From NCBI GenBank assembly GCA_030248215.1, contig JASANG010000605.1:186001-250000 (forward strand): a stretch of 64,000 bases of DNA, read 5' to 3'. The position numbers were made by a program, and so were the translations under genes. Shown here in pieces: positions 30,784 to 42,223 of this stretch (positions are counted from its first letter, which is position 1; each line of letters opens with the position of its first letter). Under the pieces are notes generated by a model. The model was not told the origin of the DNA and ran no database searches. It saw only the letters and a program-made list of their open reading frames with translations. The stretch is from Enoplolaimus lenunculus. Its lineage: Eukaryota; Nematoda; Enoplea; Enoplida; Thoracostomopsidae.

Positions 30784-31125
30784 GCAGGGTGCAACCGGAA
30801 ATACAATTTACCAGAACTGGAGAGTGAAAAATGCATTTCACCAAAAATTTGATTTTAATCTTATTTTTCGCTCTATTATTTGTGAAACAACCTTAGTCGA
30901 ACATAGGTATTTATTTTATTTGTTGTATTTTAGATTTTCGTCGTCGACTGTAGTGAAATCCACAATCAATGGCTTATATTCGGAGTACAAGTGGCTTTCA
31001 AAAGAGATTCTTAAAAATTAGCAAAGTTAAGAAAACGGCCAATTAACACCGGAATTTTTAAATCCGGTAAAAATTTACCGGAACCGGAAGGTGAAAAAAT
31101 GCCGGAACCGGAATTCCGTCTGTAA
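30784..31125. mobile_element. hAT-like MITE, TTCCGG subfamily 1, second copy
   Basis: It starts CAGGGTGCAACCGGAAAT and its core (AATCTTATTTTTCGCTC, AACATAGGTATTTATTTTA, GGAGTACAAGTGGCTTTC) is the reverse of the copy at 20413. The right side keeps CCGGAACCGGAAGG and CCGGAATTCCG but the last bases of the terminal repeat are lost. Confidence 0.8.
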
Positions 31126-31214
31126 ATAAAGTTAATTCACAGTTCGTTTAGACCAACCTTTCATTGCGTTTCAAAGGAAGGTTTTACACAAATTTTTGGC
31201 AGCACTTGCCAGAA

Positions 31215-31582
31215 TCAGGGCGGAACCGAATCCACGATTTGACCGAATCCGAATCCAGTGCTAATTTGCCGAATCCGTAACCGAATACTAATCCGAATCC
31301 TGCATGTTGCAAATTTCAGATATATCTATAATTTGTTTCAGAATATCAACGCAATGCCAGCCGTATAACTTTTAATCCGTTAATATATTTCGTTCCCGAC
31401 GTCAGTTCTGTGATTTCTCAGCTGAAATAAAAAATATTGATTTTTATAGCAAGGTATTTAAAAAATTTTATTGCTTAAAATGAAAAAACATATTGCCGAA
31501 CTTTGTTGGATTCGGCTTTTCCATAGCCGAATCCGAACCTCAAATTTTTGCCGAATTCGAGTCCGAACCTTTGTTGCCACCC
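31215..31582. mobile_element. MITE, CCGAAT subfamily
   Basis: Left end near CAGGGCGGAACCGAATCC with GACCGAATCCGAATCC words; right end GTTGCCACCCTG preceded by GCCGAATCCGAACC words. The period-6 word is CCGAAT/ATTCGG. The core is shared with 24800-24985. Confidence 0.65.
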
Positions 31583-31782
31583 TGGCCAGAATATTGTTTA
31601 AATTTGCAGATTCAACTGTGTTGCTCATTCATTAGGAAATTGTTTTTAAGGTGTAATTTAGCATGTGATGGCACTAGAACTTTTATAGCTACGCCGCCGT
31701 ATACAGATTAGAAAAGTGGCAAAATGATTGGCTATGCAATATTTTGATTGTTTTAGTTTTATTGTTCGTGCATTCACAGTTT

Positions 31783-31919
31783 GGCCCATGTATAGAACAG
31801 GGTCGGAACAGTAAGCATATTTCTAAGCCTAAGCCTAAGCAAAAAATTTAGTCTGAAGCTTAAACTGACTCTGTTACAGCCCCTCCTGAAAAAGATCCGG
31901 CCCTGTTCTATACATGGGC
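31783..31919. mobile_element. Mutator-like MITE with TTAGGC-type interior, complete
   Basis: The ends GGCCCATGTATAGAACAGGG and CCCTGTTCTATACATGGGC are a near-perfect inverted repeat of about 19 bases. The flanking 9-mers TCACAGTTT and TCACAGTTC match at eight positions. The interior has CCTAAGCCTAAGC words (TTAGGC in reverse). Long inverted ends starting GG and a 9-bp duplication suggest the Mutator superfamily. Confidence 0.8.
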
Positions 31920-31928
31920 TCACAGTTC

Positions 31929-32538
31929 TATCGATGTCTTTCTGCATCTGCCTAAAACCGAAGTGGGCTTAACCGTAATCATATTGGGCATACTACAGAA
32001 AACCTTTAATTTACTGCGATAATTTGTAGCGTACTACGATTATGATTTTGCTTCGGTTTGTAATGTGTCTGCCGTATGCACTTGGTAGAGTTGCCCAGCG
32101 GTCGGAAAGTTTGCCAAGTTTTTACTGGGACCTAGACCTTAGCACAAGGCTGTATTTTGTTTTGTCGAAATAGCTGTTTATCGCCAGACAAAATTTGTTT
32201 TGGGTGAAAAATGAAAAGTTGAGTGAACCAAAGTTTGGTATTTGGTATACTGTAATGTAGATTAAATACAACTACATGTTCTACGAAGTTATTGTACGAT
32301 CGAAACTCTGAATTCTTCTTTAGCTCAACTCGCATTGACTCAAATAAAGGTTGCATTAAAAATTTGGGCAAGCGTTGGCCGTAGCCCCGGGGCCAACTGG
32401 CATTTGGTGCTGTTAAACTTATGTTTCCCACTTATTATTTTTACGCGTTTCCATGTTTAACGAATTTTCCGGTTTACGCGTTCGCTGTGAAATTGTTAGC
32501 TTGGTCGAACAGTAATGGTAAAACTCTTCCTTTACGAG
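31929..32538. other. Gene-free stretch
   Basis: No gene or matching repeat is visible. Confidence 0.4.
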
Positions 32539-32714
32539 GGCCCATGTAAAGATTAGGAGCGTAACGTTTATCTGTGGGACTAGAATAGAATAAGCATAAG
32601 CTTTAGACTAATTTTTTGCTTGGCTTAGGCTTAGGAATAAACTCATTCGTACGCTTAGGGTTAGGCCTGTGAATAAGCTTATGATACTGTTATGCCCCTG
32701 TTCTTTACATTGGT
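32539..32714. mobile_element. Mutator-like MITE with TTAGGC-type interior, second copy
   Basis: Ends GGCCCATGTAAAGATTAGG and TTCTTTACATTGGT, flanked by 9-mers CTTTACGAG and CCTTACGAG (eight of nine). The interior reads GCTTGGCTTAGGCTTAGG and CGCTTAGGGTTAGGCC. It shares ATTTTTTGCTTGGCTTAGG with 35190. Confidence 0.75.
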
Positions 32715-33460
32715 CCTTACGAGAGTCACTGTTCGAATCTTTGTTTAAGTTTGTATTTCAAATGAAATAGAATAGATTTGTTGGAAAGGGTTAAGTTTAT
32801 TAGTTTCCAGTTTTGTGAACCTATTGAACTGTTACGAAAGTACTTGTCATAATATTGCCGAAAACTCCATACAAAAAGTATAGCTCGGCATATGGTTTCG
32901 GTATCCATCATATATTTTCAATGCTTATGTACACTTTAAAGTTGGAAACATTAATTTGAATAAAACTCGTCTTCAGTCATAAATTATTAAAAGCGTATTT
33001 TTCATGTATCTTGATGTGCTTAAATAATGGTGCTCTGCAGATTGTTTGACTCGGGTTCCGGTAGGATTTTCGTCGGACATTCCGGCAATTTTGTAGTGCA
33101 ATTTTTGGCATCTGAATACTAGTTGTGCCCTTTAAGGAGCTCGTTTGCACCTGTGCGTTATTGTTAAAATTTGCCAATTCACCATCATTTTATTGACTAA
33201 TTGCTGCACGCCTGTCTAGCTAGGAGAACTTGTCAAGCAATTCTTTCCCCAAAACTGTTCGAACAGTTGAAATGCGTCAGACAAATTTTGCAGAACTACG
33301 CGTAATTCCATTACCGTAATGGTCGGAACATTCGGTAGAAATTCTCCCTGAGCCGGAGGTCGATGTTTTATATAGAACATGGTCGACACGTTTTCCTGCG
33401 GGAATGTAATAGAGTAAGCCTAAGGCTACTTTTTGCTTAGGTTTCGGTATATATAAGCGC

Positions 33461-33788
33461 CAGTGTGCAACCAGAGGTGAAAAATGCCGTAGCCGGAGGT
33501 CAACGAAATTTATTGCAGCAGAAGGTGAGGCGTAGTAAAAACTATGATTTTCAGCCAATATCTGCTATGTTGTTAAGTTCTCCGGTTTTTACGCTCATTT
33601 TCTGCGAAATTTCGGAAATTCTTTCCTGACAATTGTGACAAAAGTAAAAAGAAACGCACTAAACGGAAAAATTTTGGAAAATTATGCAAAAAATTTTGCT
33701 ACCGAAATTGTCGGAACCTCCGCTAAAAATTCTACCGGAGCCGGAGGCCGTATTCTGCCCGAGCTAGAGGCAGACCGGTTGTACCCTG
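33461..33788. mobile_element. hAT-like MITE, CTCCGG subfamily
   Basis: Ends CAGTGTGCAACCAGAGGTG and GACCGGTTGTACCCTG, with GCCGGAGGTC and ACCGGAGCCGGAGGCC words. It sits directly beside a TTAGGC-type remnant (33362-33460). A further fragment of the subfamily is at 33050-33120. Confidence 0.7.
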
Positions 33789-33898
33789 GGCGATTCGCGA
33801 TCCTGTACAAACGCAACAGTTTTTAAGAGCTGTATTTATAATGCAGCAGTAGTTTCAAAAAGAAAACGGAACGCAGTAGCAGTTTGGTTGGAAAATAG

Positions 33899-34259
33899 CA
33901 GGTTGCAACCGGAAGTGAAAAATACCGGAGCCGGAGGTCAACGAAACTTGTCGGAGCCTGAGGTGAGGCGAAATTAAGAAGGTATAGTAAAAATATGGTT
34001 AATTAGTTAATTTTAGCCAATATCTGTAATATCTTGTTAAGTTCTGTTGTTTTACACTAATTTTCTGCGAAATTTCTAAAATTGTTTTCTGAAAATGGTG
34101 ACAAAAGTAAAACGAAGCGCGCTAAAAACAGATAAATTTAGCAAAATTATATATACGTAATTTTACTATCGAAATTGCTGGAACGTCCGGCAAAAATTCT
34201 ACCGGAGCCGCAGCCGGAGGCCGATTTTCAGCCGGAGGCAGACCTTCGGGTGTACCCTG
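33899..34259. mobile_element. hAT-like MITE, CTCCGG subfamily, complete
   Basis: Perfect 8-bp target duplications GAAAATAG (33891-33898 and 34260-34267). Left end CAGGTTGCAACCGGAAG, right end TTCGGGTGTACCCTG. The subterminal word is GGAGCC/CTCCGG and the core is that of 47486. It is 361 bp and non-coding. Confidence 0.9.
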
Positions 34260-34519
34260 GAAAATAGGGATGTGTGGATGAAGGTGTAGTTGAGGCTCGT
34301 AAATCGGAAAACGTGGCAAAGTTCAATGCATAGGTTTTCTCTAGGTCTGGTAGGGAAGGAACCATTTGGTTGGTTGGTTTGAAAAATTTGAATGTGTGGT
34401 TCAATTCGGAACACGGGAAAAGTTTAAAATTTAAGCGTGGTCAAATGTTTTTCATCCTTGAAAATTGGGGGCCCCTGTTCGTTATGCATTGACCGCAACA
34501 AATGGTGAGTTAATTTGTC

Positions 34520-34665
34520 TCTCTCCGAGATAGGCTTTGCGGCACTACACAAACTGAGTGAAATTCAAATTCACCAGTCAAATTCGACTCATCAAGTCGC
34601 ACGTTTGACTCTGCCGGAGTCGAATTTCACTCAGTTTGTGAGTGAAGTAGAGCCGATTTCGGAGA
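34520..34665. repeat. Foldback (hairpin) element
   Basis: CACAAACTGAGTGAAATTC (34548-34566) is perfectly inverted at 34622-34640, and outer pieces (CTCTCCGAGATAGGCT with AGCCGATTTCGGAGAG) also pair. The transcript would fold into a hairpin of about 65-base arms with interruptions. The interior has GAGTCGAATTT-type words. Confidence 0.7.
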
Positions 34666-34714
34666 GTCGATTTGACTCACAATTTTTTGCTGTGTGGGCA
34701 AATTGAGCCAACGA

Positions 34715-34960
34715 ACTGGGTGTAACCGGATATTTGTTTCTGTTTCTGGTAAAAATCGGTGTTCGTTTCATTTTCCCTCCTAAAACGCCGGAATAATCCG
34801 GCTATAATTTTAGTACCATGTTTAAAATTAGTTATAATTTATATATAAGCAAATATGTTTTGCAATTTTTCATACATTACAGCATTCGTCCATAATCTCT
34901 TCGGGCATTTGCCATTTTTTCTTTAAAATTTTAGAATGCCCGTTGAACATTTGTGGGCCT
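34715..34960. mobile_element. Worn CCGGTA-type MITE remnant
   Basis: GGTGTAACCGGATATTTG at the left, then GTAAAAATCGGTGTTCGTTTC, and a core AAAATTAGTTATAATTTATA shared with about 10020. No right end is seen. Confidence 0.5.
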
Positions 34961-35189
34961 CAAGAGGCTTCAGGAAGGCGCTTTGATTAAGCAGAGTAAG
35001 TCTTAAATGGCCTATGGGCCATGGGCTAAACATCAATCTCAGACTTAGGGCTAGGCTTAGGCTTGGGTCTTGAGCAGGCATTAAGCTTTATGCTGAGTGC
35101 GCTTGGTACCTGTTTTGTCACTGCCCATGGCGGTACATTCCACCTTTGACTGTATCCCGAAATTCCAAATTCCCACCTTCGATATATAC

Positions 35190-35755
35190 CGAAATAGACT
35201 AATTTTTTGCTTGGCTTAGGCTTTAGGCTTAGGCTAATAGCAGGGTGTAACCGGAATTATAAAATACCGGAACCGGAACCGGAAAGTTAAAAAATACCGG
35301 GACCGGAGCCGGAACCGGAAAATAAAAACTATTTCTTACTGGAAATTCATTTTTAAGCGCTATTTTATCGCTTTTAGTGCTGTAAACACCCCATTTAGAT
35401 TGCCAAAATCCTGAAACAAATGCAGTAGGTGAAAACATACGATAAATTATGGAGTGCACAAATTGAAAATTTCGGCAATACAGGCTCGGACAATTTTAAT
35501 AAACAAGTTCGAATAATATGCCTATTTTTCTTAAATTTTCGAATGAGAAATAATTTTCAATACCGGAAAATTCCGGTGAAAAATACATCATTTCTTACCG
35601 AACCGGATAGTGAAAAATACCGGATTTCCCTACCGGAACCGGAATTCCAGTTGCACCCTGGCTAATAGCCTTACGAATATGTTCATTCTTACGCTTAGGC
35701 TAGGTTTATGAATTTGCTTATAATACTGTTCCACCTTGTTCTTTACATTGGCCGA
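35190..35755. mobile_element. TTAGGC-type MITE interrupted by a hAT-like MITE
   Basis: 35190-35240 (ATTTTTTGCTTGGCTTAGGC) and 35661-35755 (TACGCTTAGGCTAGG, GTTCTTTACATTGGCC) are the two parts of a TTAGGC-type MITE like the one at 32539. The copy at 35241-35660 lies between them. Confidence 0.75.
35241..35660. mobile_element. hAT-like MITE, TTCCGG subfamily 2, complete, nested
   Basis: Perfect 8-bp target duplications GCTAATAG (35233-35240 and 35661-35668). Ends CAGGGTGTAACCGGAATT and AATTCCAGTTGCACCCTG, with CCGGAA hexamers. The core (AAGCGCTATTTTATCGCTTT, CAAATGCAGTAGGTG) is the reverse of 49110-49520. Confidence 0.92.
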
Positions 35756-36534
35756 ACCAGTGAATAGGTTCGAACTTGACCACACTTTTGTCATATTGTC
35801 TTTCTTATTTGATAATCTTGAGATTCCTAATTACGGGAGTTTGTTTCGCTAAAACCGATGATGCTTGCAGATATCATATGGGAGAACGCTCTTGAGACTT
35901 AAGTTTCATTTTTGACTTAGGCCGAAATTTTGCTTAAGTTTGGCAGCTTTAACTTTATGCACTAGATGAATCCTACGCAAGCCAAGCATTTTTATAATTG
36001 TTTGTTGCATTTAGTTACTGTATATTCAATTGTATCTTTATGTCTGAAATTTTCAACGACATTATATTGCTAGAAACCGTCATTTTTCTTCAGCTCTAAT
36101 TCTGTCTTGAATTTGAATCGAAAATCGAGTTGTGTTTGTGACACAGCGTTTAAGCTTTGCATTTTTGACTTTTTAGGCGTGGCTTCTGCTAATAATATTA
36201 GCTCCTTCTTAATACAAGATTTTCAATAAAGATTATTTTAGCATGCCAAACTGAACAATTTTCATTGGAACGGTGCACTGAAACTGCAAAATTTAAACAT
36301 TTTCTTAAAATTCAAGTGGAAGCTGTGTAGATTTAAAAAATCCTGACATTTAAGAGACTTAAATTTGTGTTGTGGCTTAAGATCTAAATCGATTTAAGTA
36401 GTTATTTCAAGTAGGTTTCGGTTGAAAACGAATTGAAAGCGACGATCTCTGTTGACGATTTCGCTCCGTTCAGCATAAATTTACACAAAAAACTATAGTT
36501 TTATGCGCCAAAAGAACTTAGCTAGGTTCAAGAC
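35756..36534. other. Gene-free stretch
   Basis: No gene or repeat recognised; it would include the 5' flank of the small gene that follows. Confidence 0.35.
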
Positions 36535-37576
36535 ATGGCTATATCTAATGTCGCACCAGAAACCGACGGTTGGAAAATTTATCAGACTGGAAATGTAAGT
36601 GCAGCGGAAGCTAGCAGCTAAACTGATATTAGAATCGCTACACTACAGTAATTATTTTTTGTTTTTAGCACTCCGTTTAAGTTTTTTATTGTGCAAATCT
36701 TGATTATTAATTATTGAAAAATATTTCAAAAATACCCATCATTGAACACCACAGTTTTTAAATAACACCATGTATCGATTCTGTTGGAGCTTACAGCAAA
36801 TTTTGCCAAGCCCAGCGTCGAAGGTTTACTTGCGGTCATGGTTACAGCGAAGTTTTGGTTTTTTACCAAATATTGCGAATATACATGGTTTTTTCCCTTA
36901 AATCTCCGAAACATGGCCACGCCGGGATTCAAACTTCGGAACTCTCGCCCCTATTCAAGCGCGCCACCCATTACACCACGCGGCCGATATATCTTTCTGT
37001 AGTGCTATATGTACACGTTTATGCGTGACTTACAATTACACACACTATGCACATACACACACCACGTACACCAACAGGCATGGTTATGGTTAAGACGTCA
37101 GTTTTTAACTATACACCTGAAATAGCAGGCATGCGAAATTTGTTCAAACTCTCACAGTCTGCGGATATTCATGCGAGCCTTCTAGCACTGCGCCACACAG
37201 CCCACGTCTCGAAATAATGTCTTACTCAGACACAACCACTACATATTCAACATTCCATATCAGTGTTATTCTTGCAGTGCCTAATGTATAAATGTGATTT
37301 ACATTTAAAGATACACTTGATTTACTACATTTACTACAATTTTGTACTCAGGTGAATAATGCTGTGGGTGACCTAAACACAATGGCTCGTTGCTATAGAC
37401 TAAATCAGCAATTAGAAAATGGCTACCTATTTATCGCTAGTGGTGTTTTAGCAGATGGAAGTGCTGAAACAACTAATCGTGAGATTATATATCAAGCTGG
37501 TAAACCTGATTATCTTGGGGTGTTAATGTCGCATTGGGATTTTAAAATTTTATGCCGTTTATTAGCTGCAGGCTAA
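36535..37576 (+). CDS. Small two-exon protein, unknown function (94 residues)
   Basis: Exon 1 runs 36535-36594 (MAISNVAPETDGWKIYQTGN) and ends at GGAAAT/GTAAGT. Exon 2 runs 37352-37576 after a good acceptor (TTGTACTCAG) and ends with TAA. Both are in phase 0 and join to a 94-residue protein. The ATG is the first in frame, four codons after an in-frame TAG. The second exon has a compact globular composition (GYLFIASGVLADG, DYLGVLMSHWDFKILCRLL) without a signal peptide or membrane segment. I do not recognise the family. The 757-base intron holds a tRNA-derived repeat. It lies about 540 bases upstream of the F-box gene on the same strand, so it could also be an alternative 5' part of that gene. 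Confidence 0.5.
36840..37080 (-). repeat. tRNA-derived SINE-like repeat in an intron
   Basis: On the minus strand CCGCGTGGTGTAATGGGTGG is an A-box region and GAAGTTTGAATCCCGGCG a B-box region about 45 bases later. Flanks (AATATTGCGAATATACATGG to the left) match copies at 48150 and 48780. Not a plausible functional tRNA. Confidence 0.6.
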
Positions 37577-38118
37577 TTTGCAAATTGGTTAAGCTTAAAT
37601 TAGGACTTGTTACATTATTTCATAAGCAATGTAATTTTAGTACTATAGGGTTTTTGAGCGCGAGGAATCTGAAAAAAATGGTTTATAAACCTCCAAAACC
37701 TATAAAGTTTACATTAGCTATTGGTTAAGCCCAAGTTTGGACTTTTTTAGTTATTTCACTGATTGATAGGCTTTCTAGCGCGGCCGTATGCAAAATACGT
37801 ACTCAACATGGAGCCATATAGTGAATTTTTTCTTCATTGGGACCGGATCTTAACCGGGCAATAGTTCTGCGAAATATAAGATACTTTTGTTTCAAATGCA
37901 TGTTATACGCATAAAGATTTTTAAGCTTACTAAGGAAGGTTACTAATTTTTGATAAAATTCTCTTATTAAATCTTTGATTTTCAAATCCAATTTTGGTAG
38001 AGTACAAAACAATAAAAAGTAATATGTTACAAAAATCTGCATTTAGTGGAAAAATATAAACATTCCGCTGATAGTTCATGCTTGGTACATACATATAACA
38101 GCTAGATTGTTTCGACTG

Positions 38119-41100
38119 ATGTTAATCCGATGTCGCCAACATTCTAGCGGTATGTTATGGAATACTGGTTTTCATTTCTTTGCTTCAGGTGGTCGAGTGC
38201 AAACTTCATGCCCTGTTGTTGCTTTTGAAGATAGTCATGATTCTATCCGGAAGTGTTGTAGTTCGGTTGCAAAGGAAAGTCTGTTAAGTTCATTAGAGTC
38301 GCATTTCAGTTCTAGCTATAACAGCGGAGTCTTACGTCATTGTTCAAATCGGTGCACAGATCGATTTCGGTTCTGCGATCTTCCAGTGGTTAGTTTGCGT
38401 CGCTTGTTCCGATGGCCCCGGTTTAGTGGACCGGATTTAGTTCAACTGGAACGCGTCAGTCGCACCATACAGTGTGTTTTGTTGCATATGTGGAGAGAAG
38501 TCAATCGGATTGATATATTTACCGGAAATGTTAGTCTTGGTCTTGGTTGATTGAGATTACGTTCGTTTAAACTTATATTGGTATTCAGGTATAATGTACT
38601 TTTTTATTTTTGGTAAGGAACCGTATTTTTATATACTTTTCAGTATCGAATTGTTTCGCGTTTTGCTACACAAAAAACAGACAGGAATGGGATATTAGCA
38701 CTTAGCAGTATCATCGACCTGAACACAATATCAGGTACAGTCTTGAATTATGCCAAAATTCGTTGTGTAGCTTATTTTTTGGTTAATGTTCTTGTGTAAC
38801 GATTGTGCTATTTATATATAGTGCATTTAAGAATACAGATGATAGATTACATTCGCGATTGGCGCTCATTGTGATACTACGTACGTTCAATGCTCAACAT
38901 GTTACGTTTCATATAAGTCCCGATGACAACGGTGATTTAATGCGCAATACAGTGATTTTCGAGGTTAGTTGAGATGAGTTTTGTTTTTTGTAGCAGCTGG
39001 CTACATACAGATAACCTAATTGTCTGTTTTTATTATCAATGAACTATTACATCGGTACCGCAACCGCTAAAATTGTTGTATCATTTTGAGACTGAGACTT
39101 GAGACATCTTTTAGAGCCCCAGAAATTTTGAACCCCCGCCGAAAATTTTTTAGATTTTAAGTTTCAAATTATGAATGTACATTGATTTCTTTATGCGAAC
39201 AGGACTGGTCTTAACTTACCTATATTTATTGATTGTCGTTGGACCGCTCAAAAACGAATGCGAAGGACCTCTGGACCGTTAAGATAACCCACCAACCAAA
39301 ACGCTGTAGTGTACAACATTCTAGGACACTTCCACTGTGGGTTACACATATTGCTGGGTTCCCACCGTTTACGTATTTAGCATATACGTAGAACGGTTCC
39401 TGTCTGCTTCCGCACTGAATTTTAATGAACTGAACAACAAGTTTGCAAATCGGAAAGCTTGGAATTCACATTCTGATATATGTAGTTCATATTTCTGCTG
39501 GAACCACTACCAGTAGTATCAGCCTATAACCCCAGACTTTTCAAAAACGGACGCTCAGACTGAGATTGTGACCGAGGCTGCTCTAGTGTTAGGATTTTAA
39601 CGCTGTTCAATGCTTTTCATGTAAAGCTAAAATTATGCAGGAAAAGTTTCAACTATTGAACAGCGACATACGTGGTAGGAGGGGACAGGGATGCGCGGTG
39701 TCGGCCTCGGCAAGTCGGTGTTTTTCTAATATCTGTATCGTTTATCTGAGTCTCGTGAGGTGTCAAACCGAGATTAAAGGAAAAAACAAGTTCCCGTTTT
39801 ATGCTTAACGTTCGCAATAGTAGCTATCGTTATTATATTGCAATGTAATTTAAAAACTCATTATATTTTTGGTTTCAACAATTTATTCAGCAAATAAAAA
39901 TACGGCTGTACAAAAATTTGTTTCTGTGTATATCCCAATTTGAAAGAAATTCTTTTCAGTAACATGGTTTCACTTCCTCTCAATACCTTCCATCCAAACA
40001 AATGAATTGCAGACAAAACCAGATGTTATTAGGACAACACACCTCAAGGTGTAATTTTTTTACTGCTGTTTCACGTCTGTTGGAATTTTGTAATTATTTT
40101 TCTTGTGCCACTATTCGTAAGTGATGAATAACAGGGTTCAAACCGGAACTAGATTTTGTCGGAAGCGGAATCGGAATCAAATTTATCTGTCGGATCCGGA
40201 ATCGGGATCGGAATCAAGTTTTAGTAATTATATTAAAGAGTTAAAGGTGTATGACTTAACTTTTGTTGCAGTATGCCTGTTTCCGTAATTCACTGTTTCA
40301 GTGAAAATTGTTTATAAAACTGACGGAATACACGTAACAACTCGGAATATTTACTAAAAAACTAGCAGAATAATTGCAAATGAACGACACAAAATGAAAC
40401 AGACAAAATCTAGTTTCAATCATCTCAAAAGTCATAACCGAAAAATCAGAATTCCGGCATCTGAACAGCAGTCAGCCGGAATCGGAAGTCAAATTTTTCC
40501 GGCATTTTAGCCGGCATCGAAATTCCGATGGAACCGTGATGAATAAATTAAAAAAACAAACTTTTGCGGTGGTCTTTTAGTTCAACGTAACCAGGGTGCA
40601 ACCGGAATTCCGATTCCGATTAGGATTCCGATTCAAAACGAGTTCCAATTCCGATTTTGATTGCACAATCGATCGGAATCGGAATTTTGAAATTTTAATT
40701 TTAATCCTACTTGTGATACGTTGCACAAAATCCTGTATCATTTATCTATTAAATTGCTTTCTATGAGTTAACTAACTTATCAATAATTGATTGTTGTTTA
40801 GCTGTACAGTACTAGAAATCATCTCCAATTTGTTCATGTGACATTTTTGAAAATTGTTGCCAACCAACAGACACCCTAAATCAATATCATATTTGTCAAT
40901 ACAGATAATGCGTACCGTCTCAAAATTTCTTGTTCCTATTCCGATTCAGATTCCGGTATAAATTTGCTGTTATGATGCCGATTCCGGTATAATCCAGTTC
41001 CGCTTATTCATCGACACCGAGTCTACAGCATACAATCAATGCACTTACTGCCGCTGTTTAACAAGAATTCATAAGTGTATATGCAGTCTAAAGTTTCCAC

Positions 41101-41717
41101 AAGACACGAGAACCCTCTCGGGCTCGAAAGTGAAGGTCGTATAGCTGAGTGGTAATAGTAAGCGATTCTCACCTGTTAGACTGGGGATCGAATCCTAGCT
41201 TGAAATTTCTCCTCAAGTGGAATTGGAAATATTCATGTGACAAAGGGTTAGTTGTTTCTGTTTTGTAACTAAAATATGTGAATGACGCTTTATTGTTGCG
41301 GGTGCGAACATCCGCAACATCTCTACATAGAGCGATTTGTTTCGTACGATGTGTCACGGTTTTATGTTTTAAATATAATTAAGTACTTATGTATTTCTAT
41401 TTCAGGCTCTATCGCGTTGCCGTAACTTACTTTCGTTTTCCGTCCAAGCTATTGAGTTATCTGATGTAAATATTGGTGCCGGAATAGTAAAATTATTTCC
41501 TATATACCAAAGCTTGCAACGTGTTCAGTTCGTGAAGTCAGTGATAACAGATGCAACGGTAAAGACACTGGTGTCATGCGTAACCCTGCTCAGGGCGATA
41601 AGTTTAGTATCGTGTTGGTATATTGGCGATCCAGCTGTTTTTGCGGTACGTAAATTAAAAATCCTTCATATACGAAATGCAAGGCTGAGCTATATTATTT
41701 CGCGCTCGGAAAAATGA
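38119..41717 (+). CDS. F-box/leucine-rich-repeat protein (FBXL-like), several exons
   Basis: Exons I can join by phase: 38119-38529 (donor AAAT/GTTAGT), 38644-38734 (TTTTCAG acceptor, donor CAG/GTACAG), 38839-38963 (acceptor ATACAG, donor GAG/GTTAGT) and from 41406 (acceptor TATTTCAG). The first exon ends in an F-box: DLPVVSLRRLFRWPRFSG then DLVQLERVSRTIQ and MWREVNRIDIF. Later exons read as leucine-rich repeats (LALIVILRTFNAQHVTF, LSRCRNLLSFSVQAIELS, LQRVQFVKSVITDATVKTL). F-box proteins recruit substrates to SCF ubiquitin ligases, and the LRR would bind the substrate. The last exon either stops at 41717 or splices at GCG/GTACGT (41645). The true start is uncertain; an acceptor-like CTTTGCTTCAG inside the first frame (about 38188) offers an alternative. 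The 2.4-kb third intron holds three MITEs. Confidence 0.6.
38964..40131. other. Intron stretch with TCTCGG MITE traces
   Basis: It lies in the large intron of the F-box gene. 39555-39590 (CAGACTGAGATTGTGACCGAGG) and 39686-39780 (CAGGGATGCGCGG, then CTCGGCAAGTCGG and AACCGAGATT) are worn pieces of the TCTCGG MITE family. No exon recognised. Confidence 0.4.
40132..40538. mobile_element. hAT-like MITE, GGAATC subfamily, complete
   Basis: Perfect 8-bp target duplications ATGAATAA (40124-40131 and 40539-40546). Ends CAGGGTTCAAACCGGAA and TTCCGATGGAACCGTG. The subterminal word is CGGAAT/GGAATC (GGAATCGGGATCGGAATC). It is 407 bp and non-coding. Confidence 0.88.
40592..41005. mobile_element. hAT-like MITE, GATTCC subfamily
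   Basis: Starts CAGGGTGCAACCGGAATTCC, followed by GATTCCGATTAGGATTCC words. The core (GATACGTTGCACAAAATCC, AAATTGCTTTCTATGAG) is shared with 16320-16400. The right side has GATTCAGATTCCGG words but a worn terminus near 41000. Confidence 0.7.
41062..41247. mobile_element. Worn copy of the tRNA-bearing TTAA MITE
   Basis: CTCTCGGGCTCGAAAG, TATAGCTGAGTGG (A box), GGGGATCGAATCCTAGC (B box) and TATTCATGTGACAAAGGG follow the reverse of the copies at 45520 and 45809. TTAA lies at 41058-41061; the right flank is TTAG. Confidence 0.6.
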
Positions 41718-42223
41718 ATTTATACCGGAATTAATAGTAATCAGAATCAGAAGGGTAGCAATATCGTGATTAAACTGGTGTTTTAAAAGGCGAACGGTAT
41801 GGCATTGTTAGTTGTGTCTTTGTCTATATGCGAAGTAATATTCACATGCGAACAATTTTAGATTTGGACATGAAATTAGTTCAAAATTGTACAATTATCG
41901 AATGACAACTCGAGACTGAGATTTTTCAAAACGCACCATCCGGTCCCCGAATACGTATGAACAGTTATCAAATACTAAAGATATTAAAAATTGAACATTT
42001 TACCATGCCTCATGTAAATATATTATATGTGCACACAACTTCAAAGACAATAACTTATTTGCTTCTTGCCATCATGGTCCAACTATGTCTTCTAATATTA
42101 CTGTATATTTCCTGTCTAATATTTTATAAAACACTATCTTTAAGTGGTTTGCAAAATAACAAATATAAGTTTTGCATTGTAGATTACAAAATACTGTTCC
42201 CACATTAACTACATCGATGTTAG

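Noticed and set aside
35035-35230. Interstitial telomere (TTAGGC) tract
   Set aside because: The units are imperfect and lie within an inverted-repeat MITE seen elsewhere, so a telomere origin is not shown.
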